A DNA stretch of 64,000 bases from contig CP126531.1 in assembly GCA_030167125.1 (NCBI GenBank), positions 372,001 to 436,000 of the forward strand. Reading direction: 5' to 3'. Made by a program: the position numbers and the translations under genes. Shown here piece by piece: positions 27,710 to 36,440 of this stretch (position 1 is its first letter; the number at the start of each line of letters is the position of its first letter). This stretch comes from Rhodanobacteraceae bacterium (GTDB taxonomy: Bacteria; Pseudomonadota; Gammaproteobacteria; Xanthomonadales; Rhodanobacteraceae). The notes below the pieces were generated by a model. That model did not search any database, was not told where the DNA came from, and saw only the letters and a program-made list of their open reading frames with translations.

Positions 27710-28431
27710 CCGCTCCGCCTGTAAACTCGCGCCGAGAAGACGTAGCCGGCCCCCCGTACGGACTTGATCAATTCGGGATTTGCCGGATCGGATTCGACCT
27801 TGCGGCGCAATCGTCCGATCTGCACGTCGATCGCGCGGTCGAACGGGCCGGCATTGCGGCCATGAATGTGTTCCATCAGGTCGTCGCGCGACAGTACGCG
27901 GTTGGGATGTTCGGCGAGCACGCGCAACAGCTCGTATTCCCCGGTCGTGAGTGCAATGGCCTTTCCGTCGGCCGTGCGGAGCATGCGCGACTGGGGGGTG
28001 AGGAGGAAGTTGCCGAACTGGAATGCAGGCTCGTTTGCCACGTCAGCGGTGACGGCACTCGGAGTGGCGCGCCTCAGCACGCTACGCACTCGCGCCAGCA
28101 GTTCGCGCAGCTCGAATGGTTTGGTGACGTAATCGTCGGCTCCAAGTTCCAGTCCGACCACTCGATCCACCGATTCGCCTCGGCCGGTGATGATGATTAG
28201 TGCGCCATCCCAGCTCTTGCGAAGTTGACGTGTCAGATCGAAGCCGTCTTCGCCCGGAAGACCCAAATCGAGCATTACCAGATCAACGGACAATCGCGCG
28301 AGCGCGTCGCGCATCTCGGCGCCATTCGCCGCGACGCTGACCTCGAAACCCTGGCCGCTGAAATAACGGCGGAGCAAGTCGAGGACACCCGCGTCGTCAT
28401 CGACGACCAGCAAGTGCATACCAGCCGACAT
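27706..28431 (-). CDS. OmpR/PhoB-family response regulator
   Basis: A 241-aa regulator: receiver domain with acidic pocket DDD (11-13), phospho-Asp D55 (MLDLGLPGEDG) and K-P-F at about 105, and a C-terminal winged helix (ALTTGEYELLRVLAEHP, VQIGRLRRKVE, VRGAGYVF). First gene of a two-gene unit with the hybrid kinase, overlapping it by four bases. No FNR-type site lies close upstream of it; the nearest, at 28561, is better placed for the divergent stress-protein gene. Confidence 0.93.
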   Translation of the reverse strand: MSAGMHLLVVDDDAGVLDLLRRYFSGQGFEVSVAANGAEMRDALARLSVDLVMLDLGLPGEDGFDLTRQLRKSWDGALIIITGRGESVDRVVGLELGADDYVTKPFELRELLARVRSVLRRATPSAVTADVANEPAFQFGNFLLTPQSRMLRTADGKAIALTTGEYELLRVLAEHPNRVLSRDDLMEHIHGRNAGPFDRAIDVQIGRLRRKVESDPANPELIKSVRGAGYVFSARVYRRSG

Positions 28432-28560
28432 TCGTCTGACCCGGCACGAGAGCAGGGTTCGGATTTTATACCGATACCGCTTTCACGAAAGACACAGCCG
28501 CGAACCATATGGCAGGGGTCGGATGGACCGGGTTCGACCCTGCCGGAACCTGCGCGAAGC

Positions 28561-28574
28561 TTGATCCACGTCAC
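28561..28574 (+). promoter_or_regulatory. FNR-type box before the tandem Usp gene
   Basis: TTGAT-CCAC-GTCAC, 8 of 10 consensus positions, 70 bases before the ATG at 28644. Confidence 0.45.
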
Positions 28575-28643
28575 CATGAACTTTCCGGGAGGGCTGATGC
28601 TGTCGTTCCGCCGAAACGCGCGGGAAGACTGAGGTGAACGACG

Positions 28644-29588
28644 ATGCCGGAACGAAACTCCGCCTGCATGGTGATCGTGGACAAGAGTCTGGCGCTGACG
28701 CCGGGACTGGTTCGCGCCGCTGCCTTGGCACGCAAGAGCGGCGACCGGTTATTGCTGGCGTTGTTTGAATTCGACCGGGCACTGGCGCGCGCGGCGGCGC
28801 GCGGCTTCGATTTGGATGCCTATTTGCGTGGTCGGCGCGAGAAACTGGAATCGCTGGCGGAACAGTTGCGGCGCGATGGGCTGGCGGTGGAGACCCATTT
28901 GTTCTGGGATCACCCGATCATGGCTCGCACACTGCTGGCGGTGCTGGCCGAGCAGCCGACGATCGTGATCAAGGACGTGCGCCGGGAAAACGGGCTGAAG
29001 CGCGTGTTGTTCACGCCAGCGGATCTGGACCTGCTTCGCCAATGTTCGGCGCCACTGATGCTGGTGCACAGTGGTACGCATGGCCTCCCGAGGCATGTCC
29101 TTGCGGCAGTGGATCCGCTGGATGAGCAGGGGCGCCCGCACGAACTTACGGCGCGGGTTCTCAATGCCGCCAACCGGCTTGCCATGCAATGTGATGCGAC
29201 GCTGGATGTGGTGCACGCTTTTGAATACATGCCGCCGTTTGCCGACCCGCAATTCGGCTGGCTGCCGGACTTGGGTCAGATCGAGCAGTTTCGAGCCCTG
29301 CATCTCGACGCCCTCCAGCAACTCGGCAAGAAGTTCGGCGTTCCGGTGGAGCGCCTGCATTTGCTCGACGGCATTCCTGGTTGGGCGATTGCCGAATTTG
29401 CCACGACGAACCAGATCGACGTGGTGGTGATGGGCTCGATCCAGCGCAATTTCCTGCAGCGTCTTTCGATCGGCAGCGTGGCCGAAGACCTCCTGCAACG
29501 TCTCGATTGCGACGTGCTGGTGCTCAAGCCCGAGGGATTCGCGGAGCATCTGCGAGCAGAACTTGAAGGAAACGGCCAGACCGCTTGA
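28644..29588 (+). CDS. Tandem universal stress protein (UspE-like)
   Basis: A 314-aa cytosolic protein made of two Usp domains (about residues 5-140 and 150-305). The second keeps a nucleotide-binding-type loop (VVMGSIQRNFLQRL then IGSVAEDLL); the first is degenerate. UspE-type proteins protect cells during growth arrest and anoxia; biochemical role unclear. Starts 70 bases after an FNR-like site and is followed 20 bases later by a small membrane protein gene. Confidence 0.88.
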   Translation: MPERNSACMVIVDKSLALTPGLVRAAALARKSGDRLLLALFEFDRALARAAARGFDLDAYLRGRREKLESLAEQLRRDGLAVETHLFWDHPIMARTLLAVLAEQPTIVIKDVRRENGLKRVLFTPADLDLLRQCSAPLMLVHSGTHGLPRHVLAAVDPLDEQGRPHELTARVLNAANRLAMQCDATLDVVHAFEYMPPFADPQFGWLPDLGQIEQFRALHLDALQQLGKKFGVPVERLHLLDGIPGWAIAEFATTNQIDVVVMGSIQRNFLQRLSIGSVAEDLLQRLDCDVLVLKPEGFAEHLRAELEGNGQTA

Positions 29589-29608
29589 GCGCTGAACCGG
29601 GAGGCGAC

Positions 29609-29884
29609 ATGAATGCTGCTTACCTCGAAAGACGCGAAGCCGGAGCGATGGATGGTAGTGGGTACGTTCGTGGCGGTTTCGCCCGACAGCCAACCCGCGC
29701 GATCGTGACGAACATCTTGCCGTCCGTCGTCGGAATAGGTGCACCGGATCCATTGGAGCGCGGATGCATCCATGCGAAGTCTGGGGCCACCATCGGTGTG
29801 CCATGGGTGATGGTGCTGATGCACGCGATGGCATTGATCGGCTCCAGCATGGCTGGGTTGGCCTTCGCGCTATTCGTGCAGTGA
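29609..29884 (+). CDS. Small membrane protein, function unknown
   Basis: A 91-aa protein starting at an ATG with an excellent GGGAGG five bases upstream, 20 bases after the tandem Usp gene. The first 65 residues are polar; one hydrophobic segment (VPWVMVLMHAMALIGSSMAG, ending FALFVQ) closes the protein. No family recognised. It is supported by ribosome binding site and operon position only. Confidence 0.5.
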   Translation: MNAAYLERREAGAMDGSGYVRGGFARQPTRAIVTNILPSVVGIGAPDPLERGCIHAKSGATIGVPWVMVLMHAMALIGSSMAGLAFALFVQ

Positions 29885-30015
29885 GCATGTACACCAAGCC
29901 CTCTACCGGAAAGATTGCGGAACGCGCTTCGATCACGTTCATCGCGGCGAGTCGACAGGTGTTCTGCGAGGTCACGCCAGACACTTGACCCAATCCGCGA
30001 CATACGGGAGGCAAC

Positions 30016-30405
30016 ATGGCCACATTGACACAGCAACAGATCAGACACCTGTCCGAGTTGATGGACGTGCGCTTCGCGCGCGAAATCGAGGAGATCCGGG
30101 CTGTCAGGGAGCGCACACGCAATGAACGTGATCAAGGGGCCCCGGCCGACTGGATCGACGCGGCGCTGGTTGAATCCACGCTTGCAGCAGACGACGCAGT
30201 GATCAATCAGGACGTCCAGGACGCGCGTGACATCAGGGCTGCACGCGAACGCTTGTCGGCGGACACGTACGGTGTCTGCGTGGATTGCGGCGAGACAATC
30301 GCGTACGAACGCCTGCTGGCTTATCCCACGGCCAAGCGTTGCATCCATTGCCAGCGCCTGCATGAACGGCAGGATGCGGAACGTGGCGTTTCCCGTGTGT
30401 CGTAA
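30016..30405 (+). CDS. TraR/DksA-family zinc finger protein
   Basis: A 129-aa DksA-like protein: long N-terminal coiled-coil region (residues 8-80), then a C4 zinc finger C88/C91/C109/C112 (GVCVDCGETI and RCIHCQRLHE). DksA relatives bind the RNA polymerase secondary channel and adjust transcription in starvation. It lacks the DksA coiled-coil tip DxxDxA in the usual form (DDAVINQDVQDA is the nearest), so activity may differ. GGGAGG-like ribosome site before the ATG. Confidence 0.82.
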   Translation: MATLTQQQIRHLSELMDVRFAREIEEIRAVRERTRNERDQGAPADWIDAALVESTLAADDAVINQDVQDARDIRAARERLSADTYGVCVDCGETIAYERLLAYPTAKRCIHCQRLHERQDAERGVSRVS

Positions 30406-30472
30406 AGGTGAGGTGGCGAGAGCAGGGCAGTCTGCAATCTGCCCGTACCGGGATCCGCAAACAGCAACATCC

Positions 30473-30486
30473 TTGATCCGTATCAC
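30473..30486 (+). promoter_or_regulatory. FNR/ANR-type box before the NO reductase gene
   Basis: TTGAT-CCGT-ATCAC, 9 of 10 consensus positions, 58 bases before the ATG at 30544. FNR/DNR-type control of NO reductase genes is well known. Confidence 0.65.
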
Positions 30487-30543
30487 ATCTCACTGCGGTT
30501 TGCGCTTTAACTTCGCGCCTGAATTCCACCAGGAGTCGCGCCG

Positions 30544-32877
30544 ATGAATGCCTTGAAAATGGCCGCGAACGACGCGGTTCCCCAAGATCGTGTCAGCCGC
30601 ACTTTGATCTGGGTGTTGCTGGTGACGACGATCTGTTGTTGGGCCGCGATGATTGCTGCCACGGTGGCCACGTACCGGCAAGCGCCGCCGCTGCCGGAGC
30701 AAATGGTCGATGTCAGTGGTTCGACAGTGATGACCCGCGCCGACATCGTGGCAGGCAAATCGGGCTTTCAGCAGGCCGATTTGATGGACTACGGCAGCTT
30801 GTATGGCATGGGTTCGTACTTCGGTGAGGATTTCACTGCTGAATACCTGGTCCAGCTCGGCAACGAGGTTCGCGACAATCTGGCCTTGGCCCGTTACGGC
30901 AAACGGTTCGCGCAGGTCGAGCCAGCTTTGCAGCCAGGGCTTACCGAGGCGATGCAAAAGGAACTCAAGAGCATCGACCTCAGCCAGACGACAGTACAAC
31001 TGCCGGATGCGGTCGCGAAGGCTATCGGCACGTTGCGTGTGCAGATCGCTCGATTGCTGTTGAGTGACAATTTCGAACACGGCTATACCCGTGCCTACAG
31101 CCTCAACGACAAGAGCGCGACCGAGACGGCGAATTTCCTGCTGTACTCGTCGCTGACCACGATCGCGCGGCGTCCCGGTCAAGACGTGTCATGGACCGCC
31201 AATTGGCCACCAGAGCCTCTGGTCGGGAACCAACCGACGCCAGCTACCTTCCAGTGGACTTGGGCCTCGTTGACGCTGGTGTTCTTCGGAATCGGCGCAG
31301 TGTTGCTGATCTTCCGGATGTGGATCGAACCCAAGGTCGCGAACGAGACTTTCGAGCCCACGCTGGAGAAATTCTTTACGCCAACGCCCAGCCAGCGCGC
31401 ACTGTGGAAGTATCTGTTGGTGGTGGCGCTGGTGCTGCTGCTGCAGATTGCCGCCGGCACGGTGCTCGCGCATTACTACACGGAGCGTACCGGTTTCTAT
31501 GGATTCATCATCGACAGCTTCCTGCCATTTGCATTCGTGCGCGCCGTGCATTTACAGGCGCCGATTGTCTGGATCGGGATGAGCTGGATCGGTGCAGGTC
31601 TGTTCCTCGCACCATTGATTGGCAAGCGCGAGCCAAAAGGACAGCGCTTTCTCGTGAACCTGATCTTTTGGGTGCTGGTGGTCATCGTCGCCGGCGCGCT
31701 GATCGGCGATTACCTTGGCGTAATGGGTATCGTCAAGGATCACTGGTTCTGGTTGGGCAACCAGGGCTTGTCGTACCTGGAACTGGGTCGCCTGTGGCAG
31801 ATCCTGTTTTTTGTCGGCTTGCTGGTGTGGAGCCTGGTACTCCTGCGTGCGTTTCTGCCTACGCTCACCTCATTGGTCAAGGAAGGCCGCTCATTCCTGA
31901 GTCTGTTCCGGATCGAGCACCTGCTTTGGTACAGCACGCTGGGCGTGGCGGTGATCTATGCGTTCGGGATGATCCCGCTGGGCGCCCCCAATCCGTCCTT
32001 TACGATCACGGATTTCTGGCGCTGGTGGGTGGTCCACCTGTGGGTAGAGTGGGCCTTCGAACTGTTCACCGCCGCGGTGACCGGCTACTTCCTGATGGCG
32101 TTGGGCCTGGTGTCGCGCCAACTGGTGGAGCGCGCCGTGCTGTTCGAGTGGATCCTGATCCTGGTCAGCGGCATCCTCGGTACCGGCCACCACATGTATT
32201 GGGCCGGCGAAAGCGGCAGCCTGTGGATCGGCGTGGGCAGCATGTTCTCGTTCCTCGAGGTGTTGCCGCTGTTCCTGCTGGTGATGGAAGCGATCGATCA
32301 GCGGCGCCACATCGCCGAACGGGTGGCCTTCCCGTATCGGCTGGCATACCTCTACATCCTGGGCTCGGCCTTCTGGAACTTCGTGGGCGCCGGCGTGTTC
32401 GGCGGCGGCACGCTCAATGCACCGCTCGCGAACTACTACGAGCACGGCACCTTCCTGACGCTCAACCATGCGCACACAGCGATGTTCGGAGCATTCGGCC
32501 TGCTCGCACTCGGCTTGATCTACATGGTGCTTCGCTACTTGAACGGCGAACGGGCGTGGAGCGATCGCGCGGGCGTGTGGGCCTTCTGGCTCTACAACAC
32601 CGGACTGGTGATGTGGATCGTGATGAACTTCTTCCCGATCGGCTGGCCACAACTCGAAGCGGTTTACACCCACGGGTATGCCCACGCGCGCAGCCTGCAG
32701 TTCTATGAAACCACCAATTTCTGGCAGTGGATGCGCATGCCTGGCGACATCGTGTTCGCACTGGGCGCACTGCTGATGGCTTGGGATTTCGTGGTCAAGC
32801 TGCGAGCGCAAAGCAACAGGGAGCCGGCGTCCAACTCGAAAGGTCCGACACCGTTTCAGCAACCCGTTCCCGATTGA
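30544..32877 (+). CDS. norZ: Quinol-dependent nitric oxide reductase (qNOR)
   Basis: Single-subunit inner-membrane enzyme reducing 2 NO to N2O with quinol electrons. The 777-aa length, an N-terminal helix followed by a periplasmic cytochrome-c-like domain without a CxxCH heme site, and about twelve further hydrophobic segments define qNOR rather than cNOR. Conserved parts include HLQAPIVWIGMSWIGAG, WWVVHLWVEWAFELF, GTGHHMYWAG and LNHAHTAMFGAFG, which carry the heme and non-heme iron ligands. It detoxifies NO or, with a partner pathway, supports partial denitrification; no nitrite reductase is in this window. Confidence 0.95.
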   Translation: MNALKMAANDAVPQDRVSRTLIWVLLVTTICCWAAMIAATVATYRQAPPLPEQMVDVSGSTVMTRADIVAGKSGFQQADLMDYGSLYGMGSYFGEDFTAEYLVQLGNEVRDNLALARYGKRFAQVEPALQPGLTEAMQKELKSIDLSQTTVQLPDAVAKAIGTLRVQIARLLLSDNFEHGYTRAYSLNDKSATETANFLLYSSLTTIARRPGQDVSWTANWPPEPLVGNQPTPATFQWTWASLTLVFFGIGAVLLIFRMWIEPKVANETFEPTLEKFFTPTPSQRALWKYLLVVALVLLLQIAAGTVLAHYYTERTGFYGFIIDSFLPFAFVRAVHLQAPIVWIGMSWIGAGLFLAPLIGKREPKGQRFLVNLIFWVLVVIVAGALIGDYLGVMGIVKDHWFWLGNQGLSYLELGRLWQILFFVGLLVWSLVLLRAFLPTLTSLVKEGRSFLSLFRIEHLLWYSTLGVAVIYAFGMIPLGAPNPSFTITDFWRWWVVHLWVEWAFELFTAAVTGYFLMALGLVSRQLVERAVLFEWILILVSGILGTGHHMYWAGESGSLWIGVGSMFSFLEVLPLFLLVMEAIDQRRHIAERVAFPYRLAYLYILGSAFWNFVGAGVFGGGTLNAPLANYYEHGTFLTLNHAHTAMFGAFGLLALGLIYMVLRYLNGERAWSDRAGVWAFWLYNTGLVMWIVMNFFPIGWPQLEAVYTHGYAHARSLQFYETTNFWQWMRMPGDIVFALGALLMAWDFVVKLRAQSNREPASNSKGPTPFQQPVPD

Positions 32878-32878
32878 A

Positions 32879-32892
32879 TTGATCCGAATCAA
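32879..32892 (+). promoter_or_regulatory. Perfect FNR/ANR box before the first BON gene
   Basis: TTGAT-CCGA-ATCAA, 10 of 10, immediately after the qNOR stop codon and 52 bases before the ATG at 32944. Confidence 0.75.
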
Positions 32893-32943
32893 ATCGGAGC
32901 CGTCGCGAAGAGGGATAGTGACTGGCATCGAGGAGAAAACGAC

Positions 32944-33597
32944 ATGAAATCCGATCGGGAACTTCAGCGAGACGTGGTGGCGGAATTGAATTGGGATCCG
33001 TCCATTGATGCGAGCCGGATTGAAGTGGAGGCGTGCGCAGGCATCGTGACCTTGGCGGGCCTTGTGAACAGCTATGCGCAAAAGCGCGGTGCGCAAATGG
33101 CCGCATGGCGTGTCGACGGGGTGAAGGGCGTGATCGCGGACTTGGAAGTCGTGCTGCCAGATATCGACAGACGGTCGGACGAGGACATTGCCAAGGCTGC
33201 ACACAATGTATTGGCATGGAACACGTCGATACCGCCGCGCAAAGTGAAGGCGTCAGTCAAGCATGGCTGGGTCGTGCTCTCCGGCAACGTGGAATGGGAG
33301 TACCAGAGCCGTGCCGCCGAGTCCGCCATGCGCAACCTGACGGGCATCAAGGGCCTCACCAACCTGATCGAGATAAGACCGGCCATGGAACCGCGCGATG
33401 TCACGCGCCAGATCGAGGCGGCGTTGCGCAGACGATCCCATCGCCGTGCCAGGAACGTCTCGGTGGTGGTGAATGGCGGCACCGTGACACTTTGCGGGCA
33501 ACTGGATTCCCCGAGCGAGCGCAACGCGACGCGCCTGGTCGCATGGCGCGCACCGGGCGTTCGCAACGTGGTGGACGAGACGACGATCACGGCTTGA
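32944..33597 (+). CDS. Triple BON-domain protein
   Basis: A 217-aa protein with three BON repeats (about residues 3-70, 75-145 and 150-215), each with the pattern V-x-L-x-G-x-V followed by A-x-x-x-x-G-V-x-x-V. No signal peptide is visible, so it appears cytosolic, unlike OsmY-type BON proteins. It is a paralogue of the protein at 38302-38952. Starts an apparent operon with a Usp gene, the cydA-like gene and cydX under a perfect FNR box. Confidence 0.85.
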   Translation: MKSDRELQRDVVAELNWDPSIDASRIEVEACAGIVTLAGLVNSYAQKRGAQMAAWRVDGVKGVIADLEVVLPDIDRRSDEDIAKAAHNVLAWNTSIPPRKVKASVKHGWVVLSGNVEWEYQSRAAESAMRNLTGIKGLTNLIEIRPAMEPRDVTRQIEAALRRRSHRRARNVSVVVNGGTVTLCGQLDSPSERNATRLVAWRAPGVRNVVDETTITA

Positions 33598-33619
33598 GCC
33601 GCGATCCATGTAAGGGTAC

Positions 33620-33649
33620 GGGCCGCGCACCAGGGAAGGCACGCGGCCC
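33620..33649 (+). other. Intercistronic hairpin
   Basis: GGGCCGCG (33620-33627) and CGCGGCCC (33642-33649) around a 14-base loop, between the BON and Usp genes. No T-run. It may tune relative expression or mRNA decay. Confidence 0.3.
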
Positions 33650-33661
33650 AGGGAAGCAAAC

Positions 33662-34099
33662 ATGTTCACGCACATCCTCATTCCAATCGATGACGATCCG
33701 GGTTCGCATCGCGCGATCGAGCAGGGCATCGCTCTGGCAAAGAAGCTCGATGCCCGCGTGACGGGTTTCCATGCGATGACGGAGTTCAACCACGCGGGCA
33801 TCGTCGAGGAATTGCTTGAACCGCCGCCCGCGGAGTTGCAGGTGCTTGCGCAAGCCCACGCGGACAAGCTGTTCACGCCATTGCAGCGCGAAGCCGAACT
33901 CGCGGGTGTCCAGTACGACACCATCGCGAAGCGGGCCGAACGACCCTGCGAGGCGATTGTCGCGGCGGCGCAGAGGGCGCATTGCGATCTGATCGTGATG
34001 GCTTCGCATGGTCGGCACGGCATCGCGAAGCTGGTGCTGGGCAGCCAGACGCAACAAGTCCTGAACCACGCCGGCATTCCGGTGCTGGTGGTGCGTTGA
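33662..34099 (+). CDS. Universal stress protein, single domain
   Basis: A 145-aa UspA-fold protein. The ATP-binding signature is intact: MASHGRHG, nine-residue spacing, then LGSQTQQVL, and an N-terminal ILIPIDDDPGSHRAI. Probably an ATP-binding Usp. It lies 64 bases after the BON gene and 43 before the cydA-like gene. Confidence 0.9.
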   Translation: MFTHILIPIDDDPGSHRAIEQGIALAKKLDARVTGFHAMTEFNHAGIVEELLEPPPAELQVLAQAHADKLFTPLQREAELAGVQYDTIAKRAERPCEAIVAAAQRAHCDLIVMASHGRHGIAKLVLGSQTQQVLNHAGIPVLVVR

Positions 34100-34142
34100 G
34101 CAAGACAGTGCCGCTATCGCCGATCGCACGGGAGCAAGCGTC

Positions 34143-35690
34143 GTGACCAGTCCCCTCGGGTTCCATGTTTCGGCACTGTGGCCCCAGCTCGTCGCGGTGT
34201 ACTGCGTGACCTTGCTGCCGCTCGCGGCGGGATTGCCGCCGATCATCGCGATCATCGAAAGTGTTTACGTGATGACCGGAAGGGAAATCTGGCGGCAGAC
34301 CGCGCGCTTCTGGGGCAAGTTGTTTGGCGTGGTCCTGCTGATGTGGGCCGTGGGCTCGATCCTGCTCACGCTTTTGTATGTCGCGGATCCCGGCCGGTTC
34401 ACCAAACACATCCATGGAATGCCCGGCCCGTTGCTGGTGCTGTTCTTCATGCCTTTCGTACTTGCCTTCGGCCTGCTGCTGTGGAACCGTTTCCGCAACT
34501 GGTGGAATCCGCACCGGGTGCGGCACCTGATCGTTACATGGTTGTGGACGCCGTTGTTCGGATTCGCAGTGTTGAAGGTCGCGATCGGATTCGGCTTGCT
34601 GGACAACCCGGCCGGCGTGGACCTCGACGCCGGCAGCATGCAAGCCTGGATCTACGACGTGCCGGCGGTGCTGCTGAATGTCGCCGCCCAGTCCAGGTTC
34701 GTGCACATGATCGCGGCGTGCTATCTGACTGCCGCAAGCCTTGTCCTCTCGATTTCGGCCTGGTACATGTTGCGCGCCCGCAACATGCGGATCGCACGCC
34801 GTTCGCTGACCGTGGCCGCAAGTTTCGGTTTGGCAGCAGCACTCTCGATGGCGGTTCTTGGCGACCATCGCGGCTATGCCGAATCCTCCGGTCAGCAGAT
34901 GCGGATCGCCGCCATTGCCGCCGAGTGGCATACCCACGCAGCACCCGCGCCTTTCACGATTTTCGGGATTCCGGACAGCCACCAGCGCGTCACCAACGCA
35001 AGGGTGGACGTGCCGTGGGCTTTGGGGCTGGGTGCCACCCATTCATGGAGGAAGGCGGTTCCGGGCCTGGACGATCTGGAGGCGGTGAACCTGGCGCGCA
35101 TCCATGACGGTGTCGCGGCATTCACGGTGATGGATACGCCGTGGGCCGATCCGGGTGGCGTGGACAATCTTGTCTTCGACCTCGAAGACACACCCAACCT
35201 CGGCTACGGGTTGCTGTTGCTGCGGTACACCTCCAATCCAGCCCGTGCGAGTGACGCAATGATGGCCGCTGCAGCGAGGGACACGATTCCGAACGTGCCG
35301 TTGCTGTTCTGGAGTTTCCGCGGCATGGCGTTGCTTGGGCTGTATGCGATCGTCCTGTTTGGCTGCGCGTTCTGGCTCGCGTCGAATCGAAAACTGGACC
35401 GGCGCTGGTTCCTGCTCGCGGCAGCATGGAGCTTGCCCGTACCGTGGGTCGCGGGTGCGCTGGGCTGGATCGTGAGTGAAGCCGGCCGCGGTCCGTGGGT
35501 CATCGACGGTGTGTTGCCCGTGACGGAAATTCACGCCAGCCGCCCCGACATGATCGTCGGCGCCATCGCGTGCACCGCCATGGCCGTTCTGTTTGTTGCA
35601 GGTGCTGCATTGCTGGTTCGCCTTGTCCGCATCGGTCCCGAAGGGCTGAAGTTCTGGCCGGGCGATCCGGGCAAGGCCGGGAAATACTGA
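34143..35690 (+). CDS. Divergent cytochrome bd subunit I (CydA-like), active-site residues replaced
   Basis: A 515-aa polytopic membrane protein clearly homologous to CydA along its whole length (for example QSRFVHMIAA, SISAWYMLR, PAPFTIFGIPD, GYGLLLLRYT, GWIVSEAGRGPW). Measured against E. coli CydA by eye, heme b558 ligands H186 and M393 are kept (H188, M395) and so is E445 (E446). The heme d ligand H19 falls on Cys21, E99 and E107 are replaced by Gly/Met in the motif GPLLVLFFMPFVL, and the quinol residues K252/E257 become R254/A259. This is unlikely to be an ordinary quinol oxidase. A cydX-like gene follows, but no cydB is present. GTG start with GGGAG eight bases upstream. Confidence 0.85.
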   Translation: MTSPLGFHVSALWPQLVAVYCVTLLPLAAGLPPIIAIIESVYVMTGREIWRQTARFWGKLFGVVLLMWAVGSILLTLLYVADPGRFTKHIHGMPGPLLVLFFMPFVLAFGLLLWNRFRNWWNPHRVRHLIVTWLWTPLFGFAVLKVAIGFGLLDNPAGVDLDAGSMQAWIYDVPAVLLNVAAQSRFVHMIAACYLTAASLVLSISAWYMLRARNMRIARRSLTVAASFGLAAALSMAVLGDHRGYAESSGQQMRIAAIAAEWHTHAAPAPFTIFGIPDSHQRVTNARVDVPWALGLGATHSWRKAVPGLDDLEAVNLARIHDGVAAFTVMDTPWADPGGVDNLVFDLEDTPNLGYGLLLLRYTSNPARASDAMMAAAARDTIPNVPLLFWSFRGMALLGLYAIVLFGCAFWLASNRKLDRRWFLLAAAWSLPVPWVAGALGWIVSEAGRGPWVIDGVLPVTEIHASRPDMIVGAIACTAMAVLFVAGAALLVRLVRIGPEGLKFWPGDPGKAGKY

Positions 35691-35715
35691 ATACGAACGA
35701 ATCGGGAGATCGCAT

Positions 35716-35841
35716 ATGTGGTACTTCACATGGCTGCTTGGCGTCGGCCTCGCGTGCAGTTTCAGCATCCTCAATGCGATGTGGCTCGAGGTGCATGCGG
35801 ATGACGAACGCGACTGGGCAGCGGTCGTCAATGACGATTGA
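35716..35841 (+). CDS. cydX: CydX/CbdX-like small cytochrome bd subunit
   Basis: A 41-aa protein that begins MWYFTWLLGVGLACSFSI and continues LNAMWLE, the hallmark of the single-helix CydX/YbgT subunit that stabilises the heme region of cytochrome bd. GGGAG lies nine bases upstream of the ATG. It directly follows the cydA-like gene (25 bases), in the position cydB-cydX would hold, but cydB is missing. Acidic tail after the helix. Confidence 0.85.
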   Translation: MWYFTWLLGVGLACSFSILNAMWLEVHADDERDWAAVVNDD

Positions 35842-35932
35842 CAAGTTCACGAAAAGGGGCGTTGCTAAATGATGAGCACACCCGGTTTGCCTTCGCACGA
35901 CTTTGAAGCAGCAGCGCCAACGAGGTGATTCC

Positions 35933-36334
35933 TTGAATCCATGGCTGTTAGCGAAAGCCGTTGCCGTGTGGGGCGTGATCCTGGTGCTTGCGTTCGCAAA
36001 CGCCGGGTTGCGAGAAGTCATATTGATCCCGCGATTCGGCAACGTGCGGAGCCTGACCGCCAGCGGGGTAATCCTCTCGTTGCTGGTGCTGTTCGTGGCG
36101 TACGTGAGCGTCCCGTGGCTCGGCGCGATGCGAACCCGGGAGCTGCTCGCCGTCGGCTTGGGCTGGTTTGCGCTGACACTCGCGTTCGATTTGTTGCTGG
36201 GCATGGCGCAAGGTGAGCCACTGCGTCAGCAGTTGGATGCCTATCTGTTCAAGCGCGGCAATCTGTGGCCAGTGGTTTTGCTGGTTACTGCCTGTGCGCC
36301 CTACCTCGCGGCGAAGCTGCGCGGCTGGATCTGA
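35933..36334 (+). CDS. Four-helix membrane protein, function unknown
   Basis: A 133-aa membrane protein with four hydrophobic segments (about residues 5-25, 42-62, 72-92 and 113-130). The frame opens at a TTG at 35903, but the TTG at 35933 has GAGG eight bases upstream and a better N-terminus. It lies 91 bases after cydX. It is not CydB: far too short and without its motifs. A role as an alternative partner of the CydA-like protein is only a guess. Confidence 0.6.
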   Translation: MNPWLLAKAVAVWGVILVLAFANAGLREVILIPRFGNVRSLTASGVILSLLVLFVAYVSVPWLGAMRTRELLAVGLGWFALTLAFDLLLGMAQGEPLRQQLDAYLFKRGNLWPVVLLVTACAPYLAAKLRGWI

Positions 36335-36373
36335 GGGTGACGCAGCGCAGAGGAGGGCTGATCGGCAGAGAAG

Positions 36374-36387
36374 TTGATCGTCATCAA
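36374..36387 (+). promoter_or_regulatory. Perfect FNR/ANR box before the sulfide:quinone oxidoreductase gene
   Basis: TTGAT-CGTC-ATCAA, 10 of 10, 53 bases before the ATG at 36441. Confidence 0.75.
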
Positions 36388-36440
36388 TTGGCGAGTCGCG
36401 ACGACAAGTATTTTTGACGGGAATCTCCGAGGATCCTGTC

